46,216 nt of DNA from Oscillospiraceae bacterium (lineage in GTDB: Bacteria; Bacillota; Clostridia; Oscillospirales; Acutalibacteraceae), in assembly GCA_031280825.1 (NCBI GenBank), contig JAITGE010000041.1:1-46216 (forward strand). Direction: 5' to 3'. The translations under genes and the position numbers were made by a program. Position 1 is the stretch's first letter. Each line of letters opens with the position of its first letter. Of the stretch, positions 25,688-33,822 are shown one piece after another. Under the pieces are notes generated by a model. That model made no database searches, had not been told where the DNA came from, and saw only the letters and a program-made list of their open reading frames with translations.

Positions 25688-26404
25688 CTATGCTTTATGC
25701 GCCTTCGCCTGCACCGCTATTTCGGCACTCTTGGACGGCTTCGGCGGCTTCGCCCCCTTCAAAAATTTGCGTACAACGCGCAACAGCAACCGCAGCGCCA
25801 GAACCAGAACCGCCCGCAAAAGCGTGCTTGGTATCACCGCGCACTCTACGCCGCAGCGCGCGTTTTTGCGATCCCATCCGGTGAATTCCGGGTGAATATC
25901 AACCCGGCGGCGGAAGCACGGGCTGTGCCGAACACGTGCGCCCAAATCCCCCAACAGGGGGAACAGCGCCGCGCAAAGCTTTCCATACTTCTGCGCTAAA
26001 TCCGCAGGCTCGCCGCCGGTGACAACGATCTGCAAATCAAAACGCCGCAGCCAAATTGCCCGCCCAAAACTGCGCCCGAAACTACCCAGGGCGCGCTTTA
26101 GCTCCGTGAGCAGTTCCAAAAACCCCGGGATGCCTTGGTACTTATAAAACCTTGCGAATACGCCTGGTTCGGCGGATTTTCCCGCTTTCGAAGCCTCCTC
26201 TTTTGCCGCTTCGGCGGGCTTGTCTTTTTTCTTTTTCTCTTTTTTCGGTTTTTTAGGTGCCGCAGGGAAACGCGCGATGCTGAAAGACAACCAGCGCACC
26301 TGCGCCGTGAAGACATCGTCATAATCCGCCGTAACCACAAGAGGGACGCGCAGCAGTAGCCACAGAAACAGCACAACGCCCAAAAATATGAGCAAGCCTA
26401 TCAT
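25688..26404 (-). CDS. DUF2953 protein (YtfI-like)
   Basis: 238-aa protein with one N-terminal membrane helix (about 1-20), a lysine-rich linker (KPKKEKKKKDKP) and the DUF2953 domain, including the LRRFDLQIVVTGGEPADLA strand. It ends with a hydrophobic stretch and a basic tail. The function is unknown; in Bacillus the homologue is sporulation-associated by context. Its ATG overlaps the scpB stop as ATGA. Confidence 0.82.
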   Translation of the reverse strand: MIGLLIFLGVVLFLWLLLRVPLVVTADYDDVFTAQVRWLSFSIARFPAAPKKPKKEKKKKDKPAEAAKEEASKAGKSAEPGVFARFYKYQGIPGFLELLTELKRALGSFGRSFGRAIWLRRFDLQIVVTGGEPADLAQKYGKLCAALFPLLGDLGARVRHSPCFRRRVDIHPEFTGWDRKNARCGVECAVIPSTLLRAVLVLALRLLLRVVRKFLKGAKPPKPSKSAEIAVQAKAHKA

Positions 26405-27000
26405 GCCGCATCTCCCCCCTGCGTAGCGTCTGTCGCCGGAGGCTCCAACAACAACTGCATTTGATTTTCAATTTGCGCGTTCTCCTGCTCCTCCTCCGTT
26501 ACCGGCAACGGAGGCAATTCTGCCAAGGATTGCAGGCAAAAGCACTTTAAAAAATGCTCCGTCGTGCCATAGATCAACGGTCGCCCGGGCAAATCCAGCC
26601 GCCCGCGCTCTTCCAGCAAGCCCTTTTGGCAAAGTGCCGAAATCATATGATGGCAGTCCACCCCGCGCACCTGCTCTATGTATGCCTTCGTCACCGGCTG
26701 GTGGTAGGCGACCACCGCCAGCACCTCAAAGGCAGCGGGTGAAAGCGGCGTGTTGCTCTTAAGCGCCAATGCCGCACGAATCACGGAGGCAAACTGCGGG
26801 CGCGCACAAAGCTGAAAGCTATCTTCCATGCGCAGCAAGCAAAACCCGCCGCCGCGCACGTCCAACTGCATTTGCAAGGAAGCCACCGCTGCAGCGGCTT
26901 GCTGCAAATCAACCGCCATCGCTTCCGCCAAGCGCGAAAGCTCCAGCGGTTCGCCGGCGGCAAACAGGATCGCCTCGGCGGCAGCTTCATATTCCGTCAT
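26401..27000 (-). CDS. scpB: Segregation and condensation protein B
   Basis: Winged-helix subunit of the SMC-ScpAB condensin. The sequence shows the two wHTH domains: AAEAILFAAGEPLELSRLA at the start and LSPAAFEVLAVVAYHQPVTKAYIEQVRGVD in the middle, with the usual LIYGTTEHFLKCF. I take ATG 27000; TTG 27006 and TTG 27015 are alternatives, the latter almost touching the GGGGAGGGG ribosome site. It follows scpA by about 30 bases. Confidence 0.93.
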   Translation of the reverse strand: MTEYEAAAEAILFAAGEPLELSRLAEAMAVDLQQAAAAVASLQMQLDVRGGGFCLLRMEDSFQLCARPQFASVIRAALALKSNTPLSPAAFEVLAVVAYHQPVTKAYIEQVRGVDCHHMISALCQKGLLEERGRLDLPGRPLIYGTTEHFLKCFCLQSLAELPPLPVTEEEQENAQIENQMQLLLEPPATDATQGGDAA

Positions 27001-27033
27001 TTCCAAGCCCGGCAACCCCTCCCCGCCTCATTA

Positions 27034-27792
27034 TTACGCCATTTGCTCATGATATGGGTCTTGCTCTTCAATCCCGCACCAAGCGGACGCATCGGTTTGC
27101 AGTTCAAGAACCGCGCCCCTGCCACAGCCCAGCACGCGGACGCGCTTCGCCTTCACCAGCGCCAGCACAGCCAAAAAGGTCGCCACCAGCTCAGAACGGG
27201 ATTCCGATTCCTCCAGCAACGAATGCAGCGCGGCTTCACGCCGCGCCCGCAAGCGCTCGAACACAAACGCATAGCGCGAAACAACCGAAACGATGTGATG
27301 CGCAACGATGCCGACGAAGGCCTCCGTCGGGGGCGGCAGCCGCCGCTTCGCCTTCCCCACCGCCGCTAAATATGCCTGAAACAACACAGACGGCTTGTGC
27401 TCCCGCTTATAGTGCATGTCCGCTTCCATTTCCGTTGGCTTCCGTGCCGTGTAATCAAAGCCGCACGCCTGCCGCGCAAGCTGCGCAGCCAGCAATTGGC
27501 AGTCGCGATAAGCCAGCAGCTCCTGCCGCAAGCCCTCTGTCAGTTCCTCGGCTTCCTCGTAACGTGGGAGCAGCGCCGCACTTTTGATGAGCAGCAGCCG
27601 CGCCGCCATCTCCAAAAATTCGGCGGCGACCTCCAGCCGCGCGCCCCGCGCCTGCGCCAAAAGCGCCAAATACTGCTCAATAAGCGATAAAATCGACACC
27701 TCGTGGATACTTACCTTGCGCTGCCCCACGAGGTGCAGGAGCAAATCCATAGGTCCCTCAAAGCTGTCCAGCTTGAAGTACAAAGCCTCCAT
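27034..27792 (-). CDS. scpA: Segregation and condensation protein A
   Basis: Kleisin subunit that bridges SMC heads. The N-terminal FEGPMDLLLHLVGQRKVSIHEV motif and the helix EFLEMAARLLLIKSAALLP are diagnostic, and the C-terminal winged helix (FLAVLALVKAKRVRV) is present. Length 252 aa is normal. It starts 9 bases after the site-2 protease gene. Confidence 0.95.
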   Translation of the reverse strand: MEALYFKLDSFEGPMDLLLHLVGQRKVSIHEVSILSLIEQYLALLAQARGARLEVAAEFLEMAARLLLIKSAALLPRYEEAEELTEGLRQELLAYRDCQLLAAQLARQACGFDYTARKPTEMEADMHYKREHKPSVLFQAYLAAVGKAKRRLPPPTEAFVGIVAHHIVSVVSRYAFVFERLRARREAALHSLLEESESRSELVATFLAVLALVKAKRVRVLGCGRGAVLELQTDASAWCGIEEQDPYHEQMA

Positions 27793-27801
27793 GCATCCTC
27801 C

Positions 27802-28497
27802 CTAGCCCAGCGCGCGGAAGGGCAGCCCCGCCAAAAACAAATACCCGTCCATCACAAGCCCGGTCAAAAACATAAGCGGCTTTGTCAGCACCCCAAAAAA
27901 GAGTAGCGCCAGCAAGCCATAACGAATATATTGCTCATACTGTATAATCCTATACCAGATGCGCTGCGGCAGCAGCGCCGTGAGCAGCCGTGAGCCATCC
28001 AACGGCGGGATGGGCAGCAAATTGAACACAGCCAAGCTCACGTTGATGCTTGCGGCAAAATAGAAAAAGTCTGCAGTCATATTCAACGCGTCGCTCTGTT
28101 CGCGCACGGCAAGAAAAAGCAGCACGGCATACAGAAACGTGCAGAGCAACCCCATACAAAGATTGGAAACCGGTCCGGCAAAAGCGGTGAGCGCCATATC
28201 GCGCTGCGGCTTTTTAAAGTTGCGCACATTCACCGGCACGGGCTTGGCGTAACCGAAGCCCACCAAAAGCAGCAGTAACGCACCGAGCCAATCGATATGT
28301 TTGCGCGGGTTGAGCGTCAATCGCCCGTGCATGCGCCCGGTGTCGTCGCCCAGGCGCGAAGCCATCCAGGCGTGCGCCGCTTCATGCACCGGCATGGTGA
28401 AAACAACAACAAACGCCACCGCCGCAATTTGCAGCAACGCGCTCCCGATACTATAACTGTCGCCGCTAAAAAGCGACCGGACAAAGCTGAACAGCAT
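27802..28497 (-). CDS. Site-2 protease family (M50) membrane metalloprotease
   Basis: 231-aa polytopic protein. Zinc motif H38-E-A-A-H42 lies in the first transmembrane region and the third ligand motif is in NLLPIPPLDGS. The TLNPRKHIDWLG stretch after the first motif matches the small YwhC-like group, which commonly precedes scpA in Clostridia. There is no PDZ domain. Substrates are unknown. It is first in the scp operon, with GGGAGG before the ATG and a clear promoter. Confidence 0.9.
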   Translation of the reverse strand: MLFSFVRSLFSGDSYSIGSALLQIAAVAFVVVFTMPVHEAAHAWMASRLGDDTGRMHGRLTLNPRKHIDWLGALLLLLVGFGYAKPVPVNVRNFKKPQRDMALTAFAGPVSNLCMGLLCTFLYAVLLFLAVREQSDALNMTADFFYFAASINVSLAVFNLLPIPPLDGSRLLTALLPQRIWYRIIQYEQYIRYGLLALLFFGVLTKPLMFLTGLVMDGYLFLAGLPFRALG

Positions 28498-28517
28498 AAC
28501 GTGCCCTCCCTACTTTC

Positions 28518-28546
28518 ATGATACCTCAAATAGACGGGAAAGTCAA
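28518..28546 (-). promoter_or_regulatory. Promoter of the M50-scpA-scpB-DUF2953-gerW operon
   Basis: The minus strand reads TTGACT, 17 bases, TATCAT, ending about 20 bases before the M50 protease ATG. Confidence 0.75.
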
Positions 28547-28631
28547 GCGATTTCAAAGCCGCAGCCACACCTTACGCAAGCCGCGTGCCCGCCATCCCAC
28601 CGTACAAGATTTCTTCGCGACTCCGGGAAAG

Positions 28632-31600
28632 CTACTGAAAGTAAGCCACACAGGCGCGGAACATCTTATTATCCGTATCGCCCGGGACATTTTTGTAAAG
28701 CCCCTTTCCCACACGCTCGCTGTGCCCCATCTTGCCAAACACGCGCCCGTCCGGGGATGTAATGCCCTCCACCGCCCAAACAGAGCCGTTGGGATTGAAC
28801 TGCTCCTCCATCGTAGGTCTGCCGTCCAGATCCACATATTGCGTGGCGATCTGCCCGCCGGCAATCAACTGCCGCAGCAGAGCCTCGGGGCAAACGAAGC
28901 GCCCTTCCCCGTGGCTGACGGGCACGGTATGCAGCTCGCCCGGTTCGCAAAGCGCAAGCCAAGGCGAAAGCACGCTTGCCACCCGCGTGCGCACCAGCTT
29001 CGATTGATGCCGTCCGATGGTATTGAAGGTCAGCGTCGCGTCCTCGGGGCGCATATCCCGGATGCGCCCATAAGGCACAAGCCCCAGCTTGATCAACGCC
29101 TGAAATCCGTTGCAAATGCCGCCGACAAGCCCGCCACGCTGCTTCAGCAGCGCGGTAACGGCCTCGCACAAGCGTGGATTGCGAAAGAAGGCGGTGATGA
29201 ATTTGCCGCTGCCATCCGGCTCATCGCCGCCGGAAAAGCCGCCCGGCAGGAAAAGCACCTGCGCTTCCGCAAGCGCCTTTGCGGCGCGATCCACCGAATC
29301 GGCCAATCCCTGCGCGCTTTGGTTATTGATAACCAAAATTTCCGGCTGCGCCCCCGCGCGCGCAAAAGCGCGGGCAGTGTCATATTCACAATTCGTGCCG
29401 GGGAACACAGGGATCAGAACCCTCGGCTGCGCCGCCTTGCTTTTTGGCGCTGTCGCGCTTTTGCTTGTGTATAGCGACAGCGGCGTGACGGGCGCGTGCA
29501 CGGCTTTGGAATGCATGGGGAACACACTCTCCAGCACGTCCTCATAAACCGCTTCGGCTTCACTTAGCGAAACACCCTGATATGTATAGCTTTTCACCGT
29601 TCTACCGATCATAGTACCCAGCGCCGCGCCGGGCGTCAATTCCAGTAATATATCGCCCGCAATCGGAGCGTAATCCTTTGCAAAATCCCAATCCTGCGGC
29701 ACCTCCGCCCCGATTTTGTTGCCAAGCGCCATCTTACGGATCGCTTCCTCCACGCCGCCCGCCGTGAGGGCATGGGCGGCAAGCACCTCACCGCGCCCAA
29801 TGGCTTCGCGCAGCGCCGCAAAATTCGCAAGAAGACTTTGTGCGTCCGGCAAGCCGTTTGCGTCCGTTCGCGGCTGCAGCAGCGCAAGCGTGCTGCCCAC
29901 CCGTTTAAATTCATTTGAAATTACATCCCCGGCGTCACACAGCGTCACGGCAAAGCTCACCAAGGTCGGCGGAACATCCAAGCCCTCGAACGAACCGCTC
30001 ATGCTGTCCTTGCCGCCGATGGAGGCCAGCCCCAAATCCAACTGCGCCTGCATTGCGCCCAACAGCGCCGCCAAGGGCTTCCCCCAATTTTCAGGTGTGC
30101 GCATCCGCTCGAAATATTCCTGGAAGGTTAAATAGCACCGTCGCAACGGGCAGCCTGCCGCCGCCAGCTTCGCCACACCTTCCACCACCGCGCAATAGGC
30201 TCCGCCGTAAGGGTCATATTCCGTCAAATAAGGGTCAAAGCCATAGCTCATCACTGAGCATTGCGCCGTTTCACCCTGCAGGAGCGGGAATTTCGCCGCC
30301 ATGACCTGCGCAGGCGTTTGCTGGTGTTTGCCGCCAAAGGGCATCAACACCGTATTAGCGCCGATTGTGCTGTCAAACCGCTCGGCAAGCCCCCGCCGGG
30401 AGCACCCTGCCAGCCTTCCACCCGGATGCCGGAACGGCGCGGCGGGGCGCGGTGGCACAGCGGCTGACGCCTTCTTTTCGGCGCCGTTTGAATTCAAAAA
30501 TGATCGCGCAAGGTTAACGATTTCATCGCCCTGCCAGCGCATTTTCAGGCGAGGCTCCGCCTTGACCTCAGCGATGACGGTCGCTTCCAGATTTTCTTGC
30601 GACGCAAGGCGCAGGAAGCCTTGCACGTCGTGCGCCTCCACCACAATCGCCATGCGCTCCTGGCTTTCGGAAATTGCCAGCTCCGTGCCGTCCAAGCCTT
30701 CGTATTTTTTCGGGATGGCGTCAAGATTGATCTCCAGCCCGTCGCACAACTCGCCAACGGCGACACTCACGCCGCCCGCGCCAAAATCGTTGCAGCGTTT
30801 GATCATCGCGCACGCCGCCGGATTACGAAACAGCCGCTGGAGCTTGCGCTCCTCCAGAGGGTTACCCTTTTGTACCTCCGCACCGCATTGCTCCAAGGAA
30901 TCCAGCGTATGGGATTTGGAAGAGCCTGTTGCGCCGCCGCAACCGTCGCGCCCCGTGCGCCCGCCCAGCAGAATAATCTGATCCCCCGGCAACGGAACCT
31001 CGCGCCGCACCTGCGCCTGCGGAACAGCGGCCACCACCGCGCCGATTTCCAGTCGCTTCGCCGCGTAGCCCGGGTGATAAAGCTCATCCACCAGCCCCGT
31101 GGCAAGCCCAATCTGGTTGCCATAGGAGGAATAACCCGCCGCCGCTGTCGTCGCAAGCTTGCGCTGCGGGAGCTTGCCGGGCAAGGTCTGCTCAACCGAA
31201 ACCGTCGGATCCGCCGCGCCCGTGACGCGCATCGCTTGATACACATAACCGCGCCCGGAAAGCGGATCGCGAATCGCGCCGCCGATGCAGGTCGCCGCGC
31301 CGCCAAACGGCTCAATTTCGGTGGGATGGTTATGCGTTTCATTTTTAAACAGAAACAGCCAAGGCGCGGTCTTGCCGTCAATCTCCACATCCACCTTGAC
31401 AGTGCAGGCGTTGATCTCCTCGCTTTCATCCAACCCTTGCAGCTGACCGGTATGCTTAAGGTAGCGCATCGCCTCCGTCGCCAACTCCATAAGGGTATCC
31501 GGCTTCCCCTCGCGCCCCAGCTCCGCTTTGATTTTTTTGTATTGCTCCCAGCTTTTTTTTGCGCGCGGGTCGGCAATCCTCACATCCTCCAAATGCGTTA

Positions 31601-32282
31601 AAAAAGTTGTATGCCGGCAGTGATCGCTCCAATAGGTGTCAATCATGCGAATTTCGGTTAGACTCGGATCGCGCCCTTCCGCATCACGAAAATACGCTTG
31701 GCAAAAGCGCAGGTCGTCCAAATCCATGGCAAGGGCAAGCGTCGTCAAAAGCGCCGCCAAGCCGCCATCGTCCAGGCACGTGAACCCCTCCAGCCGGCGG
31801 ACGGGTGCGGGCGGCTCCGCCTGTAAGGCAAGCGTCGTGGGCAAATCCAAGGTCGCCAAGCGGCTTTCCACAGGGTTGATCACGCTCTTTCGCAGGCGTT
31901 CAAGCTCATCCGGGCTGCAAGCGCCGTCAATGCAAAACACCCGCGCGGTGCGCACGAGAGGACGCTGCCCGCCGGAAACAATCTGGATGCATTGTGCACA
32001 GGAATCCGCCCGCTGGTCATATTGCCCGGGCAAATATTCCACCGCAAAGGTGAAATCCGCCGCCGGAAGCCGCGTCAGGATGTGATCCGTTTGCGGCTCG
32101 GCAAGCACGGTGGGGGCACATCGCGCCAGTAGCGCGTCGTCAATGCCCTCCAAATCGTAGCGGTTATAAAGCCGCAGCCCCCGCAGTCCCTCCGCGTGTA
32201 GCTGCTCACGCCATTCGCGTAGCAGACTATCGGCTTCAAGCGTGAAGCCTTCGCGGCGGGTTGTGTATACACGGTGCACCAT
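28632..32282 (-). CDS. purL: Phosphoribosylformylglycinamidine synthase, single-chain PurL
   Basis: 1216-aa FGAM synthase, fourth step of purine synthesis: FGAR plus glutamine and ATP gives FGAM. Synthetase marks include IDTYWSDHCRHTTF, FKNETHNHPTEIEPFGGA and GGKDSMSG. The fused C-terminal glutaminase has the nucleophile cysteine in GGICNGFQ, with VSHGEGRF later. It is the long, single-polypeptide form, not the PurSQL set. ATG 32282 has GGAGGAG eight bases upstream; the longer frame is excluded by promoter position. The linker before RGLAERFDSTIG looks shorter and more divergent than usual, yet the frame is intact. No purine riboswitch fits in the roughly 45-base leader. Confidence 0.96.
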   Translation of the reverse strand: MVHRVYTTRREGFTLEADSLLREWREQLHAEGLRGLRLYNRYDLEGIDDALLARCAPTVLAEPQTDHILTRLPAADFTFAVEYLPGQYDQRADSCAQCIQIVSGGQRPLVRTARVFCIDGACSPDELERLRKSVINPVESRLATLDLPTTLALQAEPPAPVRRLEGFTCLDDGGLAALLTTLALAMDLDDLRFCQAYFRDAEGRDPSLTEIRMIDTYWSDHCRHTTFLTHLEDVRIADPRAKKSWEQYKKIKAELGREGKPDTLMELATEAMRYLKHTGQLQGLDESEEINACTVKVDVEIDGKTAPWLFLFKNETHNHPTEIEPFGGAATCIGGAIRDPLSGRGYVYQAMRVTGAADPTVSVEQTLPGKLPQRKLATTAAAGYSSYGNQIGLATGLVDELYHPGYAAKRLEIGAVVAAVPQAQVRREVPLPGDQIILLGGRTGRDGCGGATGSSKSHTLDSLEQCGAEVQKGNPLEERKLQRLFRNPAACAMIKRCNDFGAGGVSVAVGELCDGLEINLDAIPKKYEGLDGTELAISESQERMAIVVEAHDVQGFLRLASQENLEATVIAEVKAEPRLKMRWQGDEIVNLARSFLNSNGAEKKASAAVPPRPAAPFRHPGGRLAGCSRRGLAERFDSTIGANTVLMPFGGKHQQTPAQVMAAKFPLLQGETAQCSVMSYGFDPYLTEYDPYGGAYCAVVEGVAKLAAAGCPLRRCYLTFQEYFERMRTPENWGKPLAALLGAMQAQLDLGLASIGGKDSMSGSFEGLDVPPTLVSFAVTLCDAGDVISNEFKRVGSTLALLQPRTDANGLPDAQSLLANFAALREAIGRGEVLAAHALTAGGVEEAIRKMALGNKIGAEVPQDWDFAKDYAPIAGDILLELTPGAALGTMIGRTVKSYTYQGVSLSEAEAVYEDVLESVFPMHSKAVHAPVTPLSLYTSKSATAPKSKAAQPRVLIPVFPGTNCEYDTARAFARAGAQPEILVINNQSAQGLADSVDRAAKALAEAQVLFLPGGFSGGDEPDGSGKFITAFFRNPRLCEAVTALLKQRGGLVGGICNGFQALIKLGLVPYGRIRDMRPEDATLTFNTIGRHQSKLVRTRVASVLSPWLALCEPGELHTVPVSHGEGRFVCPEALLRQLIAGGQIATQYVDLDGRPTMEEQFNPNGSVWAVEGITSPDGRVFGKMGHSERVGKGLYKNVPGDTDNKMFRACVAYFQ

Positions 32283-32331
32283 AGGTCGTTCTCCTCCGGT
32301 CGAAAAGCGGTCAGCAAAATGCCGTGTGTTC

Positions 32332-32360
32332 ATTGTAGCAAAAACACGCGGTGGTGTCAA
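32332..32360 (-). promoter_or_regulatory. purL promoter
   Basis: The minus strand reads TTGACA, 17 bases, TACAAT. The -35 hexamer coincides with the end of an imperfect inverted repeat next to an IS5-type remnant. Confidence 0.85.
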
Positions 32361-32446
32361 TGGCGCAACCCGAAAAGCCATGGAAATTCAGTTTTGCCCA
32401 AGCATCAAAAACTTTCGCCTTGAATCCATGGCGCTAATTTGACACC
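32353..32446. repeat. 94-bp segment bounded by imperfect inverted repeats
   Basis: GGTGTCAA at 32353-32360 faces TTGACACC at 32439-32446. The similarity continues inward through GCGC, CCATGG and an ATTCA block with small gaps. The right part overlaps transposase-like coding sequence, so it may be an IS terminus, a small transposon derivative or a deletion scar. Confidence 0.45.
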
Positions 32447-32870
32447 GGAAGCCTTGAACAGCGCGAAATCATGGGTTTTCCCATTGGCAAAAGCTGTGCA
32501 GATAATCTGCCGCGAAGTTTTATCGGCGATTCTGTCTTTTCTTTGTCCAGAAGAGCCTTTTTACCCGGCAATGCGAACGTCCCGTTCTTGAAGAGCACAT
32601 CTTCAATCCAGCGAATTGTTTTGAAATATTGCTTTCAGACACACCGTAGCTGGCTGCGATGTGGGCAAAGGTGCGGTATTCCCGCCGATATTCCAGCGCG
32701 GCAAGCAGACGGTCTTGCATGCAGAGTTTAGGATTTCGACCCCGGCGACGATGTTTTTCAGCGTGAGCTACCGTAAGAATCTCCGGCATCTTTTCAAAAG
32801 CAGCACGTTTCACGCCTGTTATCCGCCGAAATTGAGCGTCTGTGTAATTCTGGATTTGCTCGTATTTCAC
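32405..32870 (-). pseudogene. Decayed IS5-type transposase (HTH_Tnp_4/DDE_Tnp_4 group)
   Basis: The N-terminal helix-turn-helix part is intact in one frame (MKYEQIQNYTDAQFRRITG at 32870 through ASYGVSESNISK). The frame then shifts to TIRWIEDVLFKNGTFALPG, and after an apparent internal deletion a third frame gives RQIICTAFANGKTHDFALFK. The catalytic aspartates are lost. A likely terminal repeat lies at about 32908-32927 (complement begins AGACCTCTTTCGAAA). It cannot move by itself. It lies between purL and the rubredoxin gene. Confidence 0.8.
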
Positions 32871-32966
32871 TACTTCACCCCCATACAGGGGAGTATATCA
32901 TACTTTTCCTAATTTCGAAAGAGGTCTAATATACGCGTCGTGTCCAAACCCGCACCGCGTAGCCCC

Positions 32967-32995
32967 TTGACAACGCAGTGCGCTTGGAGTATGAT
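32967..32995 (+). promoter_or_regulatory. Rubredoxin promoter
   Basis: TTGACA, 17 bases, TATGAT. The -10 lies inside a palindrome (AGTAT-N5-ATACT, 32988-33002). Confidence 0.7.
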
Positions 32996-33026
32996 ATATA
33001 CTACCAACAAAAAGGAGGACTAGCCC

Positions 33027-33179
33027 ATGTATGAATGCCCTTGCGGTTATGCGTATGACCCGGAAACCGGCGACCCGGATAACGGCTTCCCTGCCGGAAC
33101 AGCCTTTGAAGACCTGCCGGAGGATTGGGTCTGCCCCGTCTGTGGGCTAAGCAAATCCGTGTTTACAGCGATGGATTAA
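33027..33179 (+). CDS. Rubredoxin
   Basis: 50-aa iron-sulfur-free electron carrier in which one iron is bound by four cysteines. The second knuckle VCPVCG (C36, C39) is standard, as is [11 protein letters not shown]. The first knuckle reads ECPCGY (C4, C6), a C-x-C spacing instead of the usual C-x2-C. AGGAGG lies 8 bases before the ATG. It is monocistronic, between its own promoter and a convergent hairpin. It probably serves oxygen or peroxide detoxification or other redox partners; none is encoded beside it. Confidence 0.93.
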   Translation: MYECPCGYAYDPETGDPDNGFPAGTAFEDLPEDWVCPVCGLSKSVFTAMD

Positions 33180-33192
33180 TTCCCCCCCCCAG

Positions 33193-33228
33193 GCGCTTTC
33201 ACGCTGCGTTTTAGCAGGCTTGAAGCGC
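33193..33228. terminator. Convergent hairpin between rubredoxin and SGNH hydrolase
   Basis: GCGCTT/AAGCGC with an inner CTGC/GCAG helix. It includes the last codons of the hydrolase gene and follows a run of nine C residues at 33182-33190. No long T tail is present, so efficiency is uncertain. Confidence 0.5.
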
Positions 33229-33822
33229 TGCGCGTACCCATTTCGCCAGCAGGCTATGCCCCTCCGCCGTGGGATGCACACCGTCACGTGCAAACGCGGC
33301 GGGGGCTTTGTTTTGTTCCCGCACCTCCTGCGCAAAGAGATCGTCGGCATCCAGCAGCGCCGCGTCAAACTCCTGCGCAAGCGCGCGGACAACCGCTTGC
33401 TTACCACTCAAATCCTCGCGCATGCGCGTGACTTCCGGTTTTGTATCCAACAAAAAGGGGGTCATCAGCAAGCATTTGATGCCGACTGCCCTGCATTGCG
33501 TCAGGATCGCGCGATAATCCTCGGCGAAAGCCTCATCGCGCGTAATATCGTTACGGTCATAGCGGCGCCATGTATCGTTCACGCCAACAAGAATGCTCAC
33601 CACATCCGGTTGAAGCTCCATGCAATCCGCTTGCCAACGGCGGCGCAAATCCCGCACACGGTCACCCGATATGCCCCGATTCAAAAAACGGAACGCGCCG
33701 GGTTGCGCAGCTTCCATCAAATCGCACACCTCGGAGGGATAACCGCCGCCCAACGAGCCGTCTTCTTCCCTGCGCCGCCCACAATCTGTCACACTGTCGC
33801 CTTGAAATAAAATCGTTTTCAT
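33211..33822 (-). CDS. SGNH/GDSL-type hydrolase
   Basis: 203-aa esterase-like protein. Block I is FQGDSVTD with nucleophile S10, block III is VGVNDTW with N82, and block V is DGVHPTAEGH with the catalytic Asp and His. There is no signal peptide, so the enzyme is probably cytoplasmic. ATG 33822 overlaps the ftsK stop as ATGA, and the longer upstream frame is unlikely. Substrates in this group range from lipids to acetylated sugars; none can be assigned. Confidence 0.9.
   Translation of the reverse strand: MKTILFQGDSVTDCGRRREEDGSLGGGYPSEVCDLMEAAQPGAFRFLNRGISGDRVRDLRRRWQADCMELQPDVVSILVGVNDTWRRYDRNDITRDEAFAEDYRAILTQCRAVGIKCLLMTPFLLDTKPEVTRMREDLSGKQAVVRALAQEFDAALLDADDLFAQEVREQNKAPAAFARDGVHPTAEGHSLLAKWVRAALQAC

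Noticed and set aside
30390-30480. Possible frameshift in purL before RGLAERFDSTIG
   Set aside because: The linker is divergent, but the frame is continuous and both flanking domains are intact, so I treat purL as functional.
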